From: Cyclobacteriaceae bacterium
Lineage (GTDB): Bacteria > Bacteroidota > Bacteroidia > Cytophagales > Cyclobacteriaceae
NCBI GenBank assembly: GCA_019638285.1
Contig: JAHBUB010000036.1
Span: 1-36,571, forward strand
Direction: 5' to 3'
DNA: 36,571 nucleotides
Shown here: piece by piece, positions 16,595 to 24,099 of the stretch
Position numbering within the stretch: the stretch's first letter is position 1
How the letters are laid out: each line of letters begins with the position of its first letter
Position numbers and translations under genes: made by a program
Notes under the pieces: generated by a model
Seen by the model: only the letters and a program-made list of their open reading frames with translations
What the model was told of the DNA's origin: nothing
Database searches by the model: none

Positions 16595-16854
16595 GTGAAC
16601 TCCCCCCCGGGGTTCAGGAATTGATAAGTACCCCCACCAGAGAAAAGATATTCAAAATGATTGCCAGCCAACCGGACGGGTTTACCCTTCAGGTGATACA
16701 TACCGCCTTGATAAACCAGAAGGTAGATATTAGTCTTGCTTCGGTTCAAAACATATTAAAATCATTAAGCTATAGGGGCTATCTCAAGGTTTACACCCTA
16801 AAAGAAACCAAAACTCGTGGTAGGTCTACCGTTCACTATAAGAAAGCTGAATGA
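16591..16854 (+). CDS. Small winged-helix DNA-binding protein
   Basis: An 87-residue protein consisting almost only of a winged helix: first helices PGVQELISTPTREKIFKMIA, turn and recognition helix DISLASVQNILKSLSYRGYL, and a basic wing ETKTRGRSTVHYKKAE. The pattern ISLASVxxxLxxLxxxGYL resembles the DNA-binding half of Fur-type proteins without their metal-binding half. I start it at ATG 16591 because this overlaps the stop of the upstream membrane-peptide gene; a GTG at 16480 in the same frame would add 37 residues with poor composition that run across the other gene. It is probably a transcription factor; its target is unknown. Confidence 0.65.
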   Translation: MSELPPGVQELISTPTREKIFKMIASQPDGFTLQVIHTALINQKVDISLASVQNILKSLSYRGYLKVYTLKETKTRGRSTVHYKKAE

Positions 16855-17082
16855 TCTATGACCCAATGATTCCAATTGTCAATAGGATTCAGTGGAATTA
16901 ATCCAATTGATTTCAGTTCCACGATTAGCAAGCTGCTAAAATAAAAGCATCTATTAATGGCGTTCAGTTGCAAAGGCTGAAGAATAACCTGTCTGACAGG
17001 CGGGGAACCCGGCCTTCTACTTATAAGGCTGCGCTCTGCAAATCAGTTAACAGAAAAGTAAGGGGTTACAAAAGTGGTTTAA
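16855..17082. other. Intergenic segment with a short palindrome
   Basis: Between the winged-helix gene and the tRNA terminator. It contains the perfect palindrome CCTGTC-T-GACAGG at 16988-17000, followed by GC-rich sequence unlike the AT-rich surroundings. The palindrome is not repeated elsewhere in the window. No frame or promoter is supported. Confidence 0.35.
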
Positions 17083-17112
17083 TAAAAAAGCCTCAGCAAA
17101 ACTGAGGCTTTC
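17083..17112 (-). terminator. Terminator of tRNA-Val
   Basis: On the minus strand AAAGCCTCAG, five unpaired bases and CTGAGGCTTTTTT form a 10-bp stem with a T run, starting 6 bases after the tRNA 3' end. It is a well-formed intrinsic terminator for the single-tRNA transcript. Confidence 0.85.
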
Positions 17113-17117
17113 AGATG

Positions 17118-17192
17118 TGGGAGCTGAGGGATTCGAACCCCCGACCCTCTGCTTGTAAGGCAGATGCTCTGAACCAGCTGAGCTAAGCTCCC
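17118..17192 (-). tRNA. tRNA-Val (anticodon UAC)
   Basis: A 75-base cloverleaf: acceptor GGGAGCT/AGCTCCC, D arm GCTC-AGCTGGTTC-AGAGC, anticodon stem with loop CTTACAA (anticodon UAC, reading GUA and probably other Val codons), and T arm GGGGTTCGAATCCC with the invariant GGTTCGAATCC. The discriminator is A and the CCA tail is not encoded. It has an exact promoter upstream (17209-17239) and a terminator directly after, so it is an independent unit. Confidence 0.97.
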
Positions 17193-17208
17193 TTTTCAAT
17201 TGGGACTG

Positions 17209-17239
17209 CAAATCTAGAATAGATTTCCTATTGAACAAA
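17209..17239 (-). promoter_or_regulatory. tRNA-Val promoter, exact Bacteroidota consensus
   Basis: Minus strand TTTG (17239-17236), 19 bases, TAGATTTG (17216-17209). Both elements and the spacing are exact. Transcription should begin near 17205, about 13 bases ahead of the mature tRNA. Because the gene served is certain, this site anchors the promoter consensus used elsewhere in this annotation. Confidence 0.85.
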
Positions 17240-17281
17240 AAAAGTTATTGAATTATGGTTTTTACTGCAGTGAACTCATCC

Positions 17282-18136
17282 TTATCTAGTTCCCAAATGC
17301 TGAAGCCCCTCTTTCATCACAAAATCTTTCACCATTTCCACTACCTCTGGTGCCCTAAGATTGTGGCCAAAACCCTGCGTAGTAATTAATTTTGATTGCG
17401 GCCAGGCTTCGTGAATGCGCTTGGCGTGATAGTATGGAGCCTCCTCATCTCCTTCATCATGAATAATGAGTCCCGGCACCGCAAGTGTAGCAGCAAATCT
17501 GGGTGCTGAAAAATAATCCGGAGATTGATTCAATGTTTTTCTAAAATGATCAATTATATATTCAAAGGTATTGTCTTTGAGGCCAGTAAATTCTTTATAA
17601 AAAGTAATGAAATCATTGGCTTCGCCCGGTGAGCCCAACAACACCAATTTTCCCAGCTTTAGATGTGTATGACTGTACAAAGCATGAAGCGTAGAAATAC
17701 TTCCCATAGAATGGGTAACCGCCAAATCTACCAGCCCTATTTGTTCAAGAAATACCCGTATTGCATCGCTATAGAGAGGTATGTTGGCATACTTCCCCCT
17801 TGACAAGCCATGCGCTGGGGCATCAAAAGCAAAAATAGAGTACTCGTTTTGAGGGAAAGATTCAATGTATTTCTTCCACCGATACGTGTGGCTTTGCCAT
17901 CCATGAAGGAAAATAATTTTCTTTGGCCCTTTTCCCCATTGATAAGCCTGCAGTTCAACTCCGTTACTATTAAATTTAAACATCGAGGCTGTTTCAAGAA
18001 AAACACGGTGGTGTGGCTTTACGGGAGGTGAAATGGGTGTACAAAAAATATTGTATCCTACTTTACCAACTTTGCTAGGAGCCACTACCGCCATAGCATT
18101 TAAATAACTGCCTATCAATTTTGGTATTATTTTCAT
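17282..18136 (-). CDS. Alpha/beta hydrolase under TetR control
   Basis: A 284-residue cytoplasmic alpha/beta hydrolase. After a 55-residue N-terminal segment, the oxyanion strand is FLHGWQSHTYRW, the dipeptide loop FDAPAHGLS is clear, the nucleophile elbow is THSMGS (Ser), the acid lies in IIHDEGDEEAP and the His in GFGHNLR. The elbow has Thr in place of the usual Gly before HSMG. The N-terminal segment includes VFLETASMF(K)F(N), a feature of a Bacteroidota hydrolase group of unknown substrate. The gene begins 20 bases after tetR and is probably co-transcribed from the palindrome-bearing promoter at 18751-18783, so it is the likely main target of the regulator. Confidence 0.85.
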   Translation of the reverse strand: MKIIPKLIGSYLNAMAVVAPSKVGKVGYNIFCTPISPPVKPHHRVFLETASMFKFNSNGVELQAYQWGKGPKKIIFLHGWQSHTYRWKKYIESFPQNEYSIFAFDAPAHGLSRGKYANIPLYSDAIRVFLEQIGLVDLAVTHSMGSISTLHALYSHTHLKLGKLVLLGSPGEANDFITFYKEFTGLKDNTFEYIIDHFRKTLNQSPDYFSAPRFAATLAVPGLIIHDEGDEEAPYYHAKRIHEAWPQSKLITTQGFGHNLRAPEVVEMVKDFVMKEGLQHLGTR

Positions 18137-18156
18137 AATGACACGATCTGCTTACT

Positions 18157-18747
18157 CTATAGTTCAATTCCTTCTATCAGTTTTTCAAGATGTATTACTA
18201 CACGAACAATGTCTTTGTTATCACCTTTGAGCTTACTCATCATTATTGCTCCTTCTAGCGTGGCAATAATTACCGTTGCATAGTATGCCTTATCAATTCC
18301 CATTTTAATTTGACCATGTTTAACCCCATTGCTTAAAATGGCATCAATAGAATCGCGTAGTACATCCAAAATCATTATCGCTCGCTTGCGCAGGTGCGGA
18401 TGCGCATCATCTGCTTCGATGGCTACATTTAAAAGTGGGCATCCTCCCTTAAGAGGAGGCTTTGAGATGTAGGTTTCAAAGTAGTTAAAAATAGCCCTTA
18501 GCTTATCTCCAGCTGTTTTTTGCGCCTTAATACGCGCCTTCATTAAGGCAAACATCTGAAATGACAAGTGACTAAGCGTTTCTATCTCCAGTTCATCTTT
18601 GCTTTTAAAATGACGATAGATAGCCCCCTTCGTATATCCCGTAGCGTCTGTTATATGCTTCAAAGAGGTTGCTTTATACCCAACAGTATTAAACAACTGT
18701 CCCGACTGCTTCAATATATTTTCTCTCGTGATTTCTGGATTGCGCAC
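18157..18747 (-). CDS. TetR/AcrR family transcriptional regulator
   Basis: A TetR repressor of about 196 residues. The N-terminal HTH is complete (ILKQSGQLFNTVGYKATSLK, then DATGYTKGAIYRHFKSKDEL), and the ligand-binding half contains GGCPLLNVAIEADDAHPHLR, a pattern seen in TetR proteins of the electrophile-responsive (AcuR/NemR-like) type. Start choice is difficult: only non-ATG codons exist (TTG 18753, GTG 18747). The -7 element of the promoter ends at 18751, which predicts a transcript start at about 18747, so the GTG there may be used from a leaderless mRNA. The TTG at 18753 would lie upstream of that start. It heads the operon with the hydrolase at 17282-18136 and probably represses itself. 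Confidence 0.85.
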   Translation of the reverse strand: MRNPEITRENILKQSGQLFNTVGYKATSLKHITDATGYTKGAIYRHFKSKDELEIETLSHLSFQMFALMKARIKAQKTAGDKLRAIFNYFETYISKPPLKGGCPLLNVAIEADDAHPHLRKRAIMILDVLRDSIDAILSNGVKHGQIKMGIDKAYYATVIIATLEGAIMMSKLKGDNKDIVRVVIHLEKLIEGIEL

Positions 18748-18750
18748 ACA

Positions 18751-18783
18751 CAAAGATACCGATCGGTATCTTAAAAGAGCAAA
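18751..18783 (-). promoter_or_regulatory. tetR promoter with embedded operator
   Basis: Minus strand TTTG (18783-18780), 21 bases, TATCTTTG (18758-18751). The 20-bp perfect palindrome AAGATACCGATCGGTATCTT at 18753-18772 fills the spacer and shares bases with the -7 element. The core ACCGATCGGT matches operators of TetR proteins described in other bacteria. Binding would block RNA polymerase directly. Confidence 0.75.
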
Positions 18784-18818
18784 TATTCCGTCTTATTTAC
18801 CTATTCTTTCTCTAAGTC

Positions 18819-18850
18819 TTTGTTTTTCAATCAGATTGGGCTGAATTTTG
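18819..18850 (+). promoter_or_regulatory. Probable promoter of the AsmA-like gene
   Basis: TTTG (18819-18822), 20 bases, GAATTTTG (18843-18850), one base off TAnnTTTG. Transcription would start near 18854, which excludes a translation start at 18820 and favours TTG 18880. The TetR operator ends 46 bases upstream, so control of this promoter by TetR is possible but not direct occlusion. Confidence 0.45.
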
Positions 18851-18879
18851 CGTTACCAGCGGGTAACCCATTTTTTAAA

Positions 18880-21381
18880 TTGAAAACGCTTAAGCGCTTA
18901 CTTTTTTATTTTTTGCTCGCCATCAGTGTTGTAATTATTGCCTCCATCACCTCGGCATTTTTATTCAAGGATCGCATTATTCAGCAATTCATCACTGAGG
19001 CCAACAAGAGCCTTAACACTCCGGTGAAAATCGGCAGAATCGACATTTCATCATGGGAGGACTTCCCAAATCTGGCCATTGTATTTCACGATGTGTATGT
19101 GGAGGACAGTCACCGTGGCAACTATCCTCTGTTAACCGCTAAAAAAGTATCATTCTTTCTTAACCCTATTGAAGTATGGCAAGGTCAATATGCGATACGG
19201 GGCCTTCAAATTCGCAACAGCGAGACTCACCTAAAAATCGATAGTGATGGCGTTAACAACTATACCATTATTAATAACAATGCGACCGGCAAAGGGGGTA
19301 GTGCAATTAGGTTTGACCTCCGAAATGTAAAATTATTCGATACGAAAGTCAGTTACCGCGACCAAAACAGTGATCAGGATCACTCCTTTTCGAGTGAAAA
19401 ACTGGTTGCCTCTATCAATATAAATAATGAATTATATAAAATTTTAGCAACTGGGGATGTCACCACGGAGCAAATAGGTGTGCAGTCAAGTAGTTTCCTG
19501 AAGATGAAGCGTTTTATGGTGAATGCGGATTTGCTTTACAACGATAGAGAGAAAAACCTTTTGATAAACCCTTCGCAGCTTAATCTCCATGAATCACAAT
19601 TCGAATTGGAAGGCACCTACAACTTCATGGGAAAAAGCCTGATTGATATGACCTGCAATGGGAAAAATACTGATATACAAACATTGTTGTCTTTACTGCC
19701 TGAAACTACCAACAAAAGACTTTCAAAATACGAGAGCGATGGGGATGTGTATTTCAACATGGTATTGAAAGGAGAAATTAGTGACAGGAAGGACCCTTCC
19801 ATTTCAATTCGTTTTGGTTGCAAAAACACAACGCTTTATCACCCGGATTATAAATCAAGAATTGAAAATGCCAACATGGAGGGATCTTTTGCTACTTCCT
19901 CTTTTAGCCGCCTTACAGAGGCCGTCTTATTTTTAAAAAATGTGAGTGGGACCTTGAATGATCGCCCATTCGAAACTAATTTTTCCATTCAAAATTTTGA
20001 AAACCCCTATGTAAAATTCATTTTCAAAGGAGACCTTGACGCAGCATCCATTAATAATTTTTATCCCATCAACGATCTTCGGGAACTTACCGGTGATATC
20101 GGTATTGACATTTCCTTTGAAGGACAAACCGCACTGCTAAAGAAAAAAGCTACGGCCCAAAGAGTAATTGCAAACGGGTCGGTTGACATGCGTCAGTTAA
20201 ACTTTAAGTATGGAAAACAATCTGTTCAGTTTAAGGATCTCAATGGAGCACTGCAATTCACTAATAATGATCTTGCGCTCAGCAATGTGTCTGGAAAGTT
20301 GGAGAACAGTGATTTTAAAATGAATGGATTTTTCAAAAATATTATCACTTTCTTACTATTCGAAAATCAACCCATAGGCATTGAGACGGATCTAAAATCA
20401 GATTATATCGATTTGGATCAATTGTTTGCCATTGGCTTTGGCAAAGAAGGATCAACCGACTATCAGTTTACCATATCGCCAGATCTATATCTCAATTTCA
20501 ACTGTGATGTAAAATCCTTGCACTACAAGAAATTTAAACCCACCAAAATCACCGGAAATCTTTTAATCAAAAATAAAATGGCCATTGCCCGAAATATTGA
20601 CTTCAATGCGATGGGCGGTGCATTGTCGCTCAACGGAATTATTGATGCTAAAAACAACAAAGCCATCGATGTAATCAGTTCTTTTAAAGTAAAGGGAGTT
20701 TACCTGGATAGTGCCTTTTATGTATTTGATAACTTCCAGCAAACGTTTATTCAGGACAAACATCTAAAAGGGCAGGCTTATGCCGATGTGGAATTAGAGA
20801 TGACTCTAAACGAAAAATTAAAACTGTTTCAGGAAACATTGATTGCCAATATTAGTACTACTATTAAAAATGGCGAGCTTAATAACTTTGAACCGCTTCA
20901 CAAGCTGGATAAGTACCTCGATGATGACAACCTCAATCGGTTGCGATTTGCCGATCTGAAAAATGACATACATATTAGAAATAAAATTATTTACATCCCA
21001 CAAATGGAAGTGAGCAGCAATGTCACCACCATACAAATCAGTGGCACGCATACTTTTGATCAGCGGATTGATTATCGCGTAATAGCGCCCTTAAGGAGTA
21101 AAAAGAAGATTGATCCTGATCAAGCTTTTGGAGCCATAGAAGAAAGCAATACGGGCAATCCAAAATTGTTTTTAAAAATAATCGGCACCACAGACAACTA
21201 CAAAGTGATTTATGACAAAGAAGCCGTGAAAAAAAAGATAGTGAGCGATTTGAAAAAAGAAGTAATAGAATTAAAAGAGGCCTTTAAATTAAAAGGGAAA
21301 AAGAAAAAGAAAGAACTGGAACTTGATGTTGATGATTACTTTGATTGGAGTGATTCGACAAAAATTAAGAATGAAAATTAA
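18880..21381 (+). CDS. AsmA-like envelope protein
   Basis: A protein of 833 residues with one N-terminal membrane anchor (LLFYFLLAISVVIIASITSAF) followed by an AsmA opening (VKIGRIDISSWEDFPNLAIVFHDVYVED) and a long periplasmic beta-rich body. AsmA-like proteins are thought to form hydrophobic grooves that carry lipids between membranes. The C-terminal part (IQISGTHTFDQRIDYRVIAPL, then a tail very rich in Lys and acidic residues) is usual for the Bacteroidota branch. The start is TTG 18880 (MKTLKRLLFY): an upstream TTG at 18820 adds 20 residues but lies within the predicted promoter. The gene ends one base short of the convergent histidine kinase gene, with no terminator between them. Confidence 0.85.
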   Translation: MKTLKRLLFYFLLAISVVIIASITSAFLFKDRIIQQFITEANKSLNTPVKIGRIDISSWEDFPNLAIVFHDVYVEDSHRGNYPLLTAKKVSFFLNPIEVWQGQYAIRGLQIRNSETHLKIDSDGVNNYTIINNNATGKGGSAIRFDLRNVKLFDTKVSYRDQNSDQDHSFSSEKLVASININNELYKILATGDVTTEQIGVQSSSFLKMKRFMVNADLLYNDREKNLLINPSQLNLHESQFELEGTYNFMGKSLIDMTCNGKNTDIQTLLSLLPETTNKRLSKYESDGDVYFNMVLKGEISDRKDPSISIRFGCKNTTLYHPDYKSRIENANMEGSFATSSFSRLTEAVLFLKNVSGTLNDRPFETNFSIQNFENPYVKFIFKGDLDAASINNFYPINDLRELTGDIGIDISFEGQTALLKKKATAQRVIANGSVDMRQLNFKYGKQSVQFKDLNGALQFTNNDLALSNVSGKLENSDFKMNGFFKNIITFLLFENQPIGIETDLKSDYIDLDQLFAIGFGKEGSTDYQFTISPDLYLNFNCDVKSLHYKKFKPTKITGNLLIKNKMAIARNIDFNAMGGALSLNGIIDAKNNKAIDVISSFKVKGVYLDSAFYVFDNFQQTFIQDKHLKGQAYADVELEMTLNEKLKLFQETLIANISTTIKNGELNNFEPLHKLDKYLDDDNLNRLRFADLKNDIHIRNKIIYIPQMEVSSNVTTIQISGTHTFDQRIDYRVIAPLRSKKKIDPDQAFGAIEESNTGNPKLFLKIIGTTDNYKVIYDKEAVKKKIVSDLKKEVIELKEAFKLKGKKKKKELELDVDDYFDWSDSTKIKNEN

Positions 21382-21382
21382 A

Positions 21383-22774
21383 TTATTTCTTCAGGATGAC
21401 GCTAAAGGTAGACCCCTCCCCTTTCACAGACTTTACCAGTATCTCTCCTTCCAATTTTTCAAGCGCTTCTTTCACAAGAAATAGACCAAGCCCCGAGCCC
21501 TTTTCCCTATTACTTGACATATAATACATTTCAAATATTTTTGATTTGTCATTGTTCTCAATCCCAATTCCATTATCCGTTACGTCTATTCTGATCTTAT
21601 CTTTCTCAGAATAGGTATTAATTTCTATTATTTTTTCATTCTTCTTCTGATCGTGGTATTTAATAGCATTTGAAACCAGATTATTAAGAATAATTTCTAA
21701 CCTGTGGAGATCGGCAAATATACGATGAACGCCAATGTGCCTTTTAAACTTAATATCACTCGCAGCTGGCATATGCTTATGCATATTTATTACCTGCTCA
21801 ATCAGGTAATCCAACTCTACAATCTCTTTTTTAACTGTCTTTCTATTTTCTTTGGATATGGCTATCATCTCTTTAATAAAACGTTCCTGCTTATCGAGTG
21901 TCCTTTGCATTATTTCAAAATAGGTTTTCAGGCTTTCTGGATCGTTTTCTTTTTTCGCAAGATTAAGAAGGCCAAGCAAGGAATTAATGGGAGCCTTTAA
22001 ATCATGTGATAGCGTATGCGCTATTCTATCCAACTCTTTGTTGGCATGTGAAAGGGCCCTGTTTTGTTCCTTCCTCCTGCGCACCATTATCATTGCATAT
22101 GCGCTTACATTCCCCAAGATGAGCAAAAGAATTATTGTGTTGGCATAAAACAAATAGTCTCTTATTTTTCTTGCAATGGTACCCAGGCTCGCAGAAAATT
22201 CCATTTCTTTGGAGTTAAATGCTTTTCTGTTTCTAGCCAATGCAGCCAGGAATTTTTCCTTATTCATTTCAATAGTTCTATTCTCAATGGCTGATCTTAT
22301 TTGGCAAGCAATAATATATTTTTGATAAATAAGGGAGTCACCGGCTTTCCAGGTAGCTATTGAGCCCGCCAACAACGGCAAATTTTTAAATGTATTGAAC
22401 AGCCAAATCATATCTTCAATATCATCCTTATGATTGATCCCCTGAAGAAATCCATTCCGTACAATGTCACGAGATCCATTTTCAAGTAACGTGGCCCGGG
22501 CTATACTATCTCCACGGGGTATGCTGATGTTGCTTTCAAATTCCTCCCAATATTTAATGTCTGCAGTGTGCAGATAAGAAATGAGACTTTGGGTAGCATT
22601 TTTTTCTCCTTTAGAGTAGTTGGACTCCCCATTAATATACGCCCTCACGGATGACATCGTCTTCAGCGTATAAAAATTAATGGCAATCAGGACGATGGAC
22701 GAAATCAAAATTGAAACCAGTAGCCCCCAAAGGGGAAGTATCTTCGTTTCTTTCGTTTTATTGTTCTTCGTCAA
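21383..22774 (-). CDS. Membrane sensor histidine kinase
   Basis: A 463-residue kinase with two membrane spans (about 15-37 and 207-230) enclosing a ~170-residue extracytoplasmic helical domain. After TM2 comes a HisKA domain with phospho-acceptor His257 in HTLSHDLKAPINSLLG, then an HATPase domain with N box NNLVSNAIKYHD, G1 DVTDNGIGIE and G2 GSGLGLFLVKEALEKL. No HAMP domain is evident; a short linker RRRKEQNRALSHANKEL joins TM2 and HisKA. No response regulator gene is adjacent, so it is an orphan kinase here. The extracytoplasmic region has no motif I recognise. The gene faces the AsmA-like gene tail to tail. Confidence 0.9.
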   Translation of the reverse strand: MTKNNKTKETKILPLWGLLVSILISSIVLIAINFYTLKTMSSVRAYINGESNYSKGEKNATQSLISYLHTADIKYWEEFESNISIPRGDSIARATLLENGSRDIVRNGFLQGINHKDDIEDMIWLFNTFKNLPLLAGSIATWKAGDSLIYQKYIIACQIRSAIENRTIEMNKEKFLAALARNRKAFNSKEMEFSASLGTIARKIRDYLFYANTIILLLILGNVSAYAMIMVRRRKEQNRALSHANKELDRIAHTLSHDLKAPINSLLGLLNLAKKENDPESLKTYFEIMQRTLDKQERFIKEMIAISKENRKTVKKEIVELDYLIEQVINMHKHMPAASDIKFKRHIGVHRIFADLHRLEIILNNLVSNAIKYHDQKKNEKIIEINTYSEKDKIRIDVTDNGIGIENNDKSKIFEMYYMSSNREKGSGLGLFLVKEALEKLEGEILVKSVKGEGSTFSVILKK

Positions 22775-22872
22775 GTTTCAATCTTTTTTCAAAAACAAAT
22801 TAAAATCAAAATAGCTCACGAATTGAGTTCGTGTAAGATTTACTTCTTTTAAGAAGAAATTACCTACCCAAA

Positions 22873-23685
22873 TTACAATCTTTTGGCCCTTTCCCAGTAA
22901 GTGTCCATTTCTTTTAGAGACATTTCACCTAGCTTTTTACCTTCCCTGGCCGACTCCGACTCCAGGTATTGAAAGCGTTTGATGAATTTTTTATTTGTGC
23001 GCTCCAGTGCCTCTTCAGGGTCAATATCAATGAATCGCGCATAGTTTACCAGTGAAAAAAGCAGGTCGCCAAATTCGTTCATTATTTTTTCCCTATTGGT
23101 TTCGCCCGCAGATTTGGCCTCGCATTCATCCCTAAATTCTCTTATCTCCTCCTCCACCTTTTCCCACACCTGTTCTTTATGTTCCCAATCAAACCCAATG
23201 CCTTTTGCTTTATCCTGAATGCGCATCGCCTTCACCAGGGCAGGCAGTGATGTGGGCACCCCTTCAAGCACCGACTTATTCCCGTGCCTCAATTTCAATT
23301 TTTCCCAATTTGCTTTAACTACTTCTTCAGTCTCGGCAATTGCATCTCCATACACATGTGGATGGCGCGCAATCAACTTTTCACAAATGGAATTGAGAAC
23401 ATCTGCCATATCAAATGCCTTCTTTTCCGAAGCAATCCTGGCATAAAACACATTGTGAAGCATCAGATCGCCCAATTCTTTTTTAATCTCATCACCATCA
23501 CCATCAAGTATAGCATCTGAAAGTTCGTAGGTCTCTTCAATGGTAAGGGAGCGCAAGCTTTCCAAGGTTTGCTTTTTGTCCCAAGGACAATTTTCTCTTA
23601 ACTCATCCATTATCGTAAGTAACCTGTCAAAGGCCTTCAGTTTGGCATCTCGATTTAGATCAGGTAAAACAGGTGGTTTTCTCAT
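22873..23685 (-). CDS. mazG: Nucleoside triphosphate pyrophosphohydrolase MazG
   Basis: A 270-residue all-alpha NTP pyrophosphatase that hydrolyses (d)NTPs to monophosphates and pyrophosphate, cleaning the nucleotide pool. The first MazG domain shows NCPWDKKQTLESLRSLTIEE, then EETYELSDAILDGDGDEI and KKELGDLML, giving the EExxE and ExxD magnesium ligands; the second has WEKVEEEIREF and NEFGDLLFSLVNYAR. Length and two-domain layout agree with the E. coli type. It is not the phage-type short MazG and there is no MazEF gene nearby. ATG at 23685. Confidence 0.95.
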   Translation of the reverse strand: MRKPPVLPDLNRDAKLKAFDRLLTIMDELRENCPWDKKQTLESLRSLTIEETYELSDAILDGDGDEIKKELGDLMLHNVFYARIASEKKAFDMADVLNSICEKLIARHPHVYGDAIAETEEVVKANWEKLKLRHGNKSVLEGVPTSLPALVKAMRIQDKAKGIGFDWEHKEQVWEKVEEEIREFRDECEAKSAGETNREKIMNEFGDLLFSLVNYARFIDIDPEEALERTNKKFIKRFQYLESESAREGKKLGEMSLKEMDTYWERAKRL

Positions 23686-23729
23686 ATTTAATTAAACTTA
23701 AATAATTCTCTCTATGTTATTAAGATGAC

Positions 23730-23737
23730 TAATTTTG
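23730..23737 (+). promoter_or_regulatory. -7 element ahead of the Cys-rich membrane protein
   Basis: TAATTTTG is an exact TAnnTTTG element 16 bases before the ATG at 23754. No TTG stands at the expected -33 position, so it may be weak or need an activator. Confidence 0.35.
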
Positions 23738-23753
23738 TTTAAAGTTAAGAAAG

Positions 23754-23993
23754 ATGACAGTTCTACTTTTTTCTATCGGTTTTGTTGGGCTCTTTTTTAT
23801 TTTGATGTCCGTTCGGCTCCTTTTCATAAAAAAGGGAGAATTCAGAGGAACATGTGCTTCACAAAGCCCTTGGTTGGTGAAGGAAGGAGCAAGTTGCGGC
23901 TATTGCGGAAAGACGCTGAGCGCAGGAGAAGCCTGTGCCAACCCTGATCAGGCTCCTGATGTCAATTTCCCACAGATTAACCGTTCCAAGTAA
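23754..23993 (+). CDS. Small Cys-rich membrane protein (NqrM/DUF539-like layout)
   Basis: A 79-residue protein: one membrane span at about residues 3-25 (FSIGFVGLFFILMSVRLLFI), a basic turn, then a cysteine-bearing tail with Cys34 (RGTC), Cys48 and Cys51 (CGYC) and Cys61 (GEAC). The layout of one helix, G-[ST]-C and then paired and single Cys resembles NqrM, the small factor that helps deliver iron to the Na+-pumping NADH:quinone reductase, although the spacing is different and the tail is longer. It is placed between mazG (divergent) and the phosphohexomutase gene; no nqr gene lies in the window. It may bind iron or zinc. I am sure the gene is real, not of the function. Confidence 0.65.
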   Translation: MTVLLFSIGFVGLFFILMSVRLLFIKKGEFRGTCASQSPWLVKEGASCGYCGKTLSAGEACANPDQAPDVNFPQINRSK

Positions 23994-24046
23994 GGATTCC
24001 TTTTATCAGTCTGATGAAACTCGAATACATCTGTTTAGTCAATGGG

Positions 24047-24076
24047 TTTGATTCTATGCTATACTCATTAAATTCG
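24047..24076 (+). promoter_or_regulatory. Probable phosphohexomutase promoter
   Basis: TTTG (24047-24050), 18 bases, TAAATTCG (24069-24076), a one-mismatch -7 element. Transcription would begin near 24080, 20 bases ahead of the GTG start. Confidence 0.4.
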
Positions 24077-24099
24077 CAGTCTCATTTCTTTCTATAAGT

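Noticed and set aside
22817-22858. Two small hairpins between the kinase and mazG as a terminator
   Set aside because: Short stems (6 bp), no T run on the mazG side; too weak to call.
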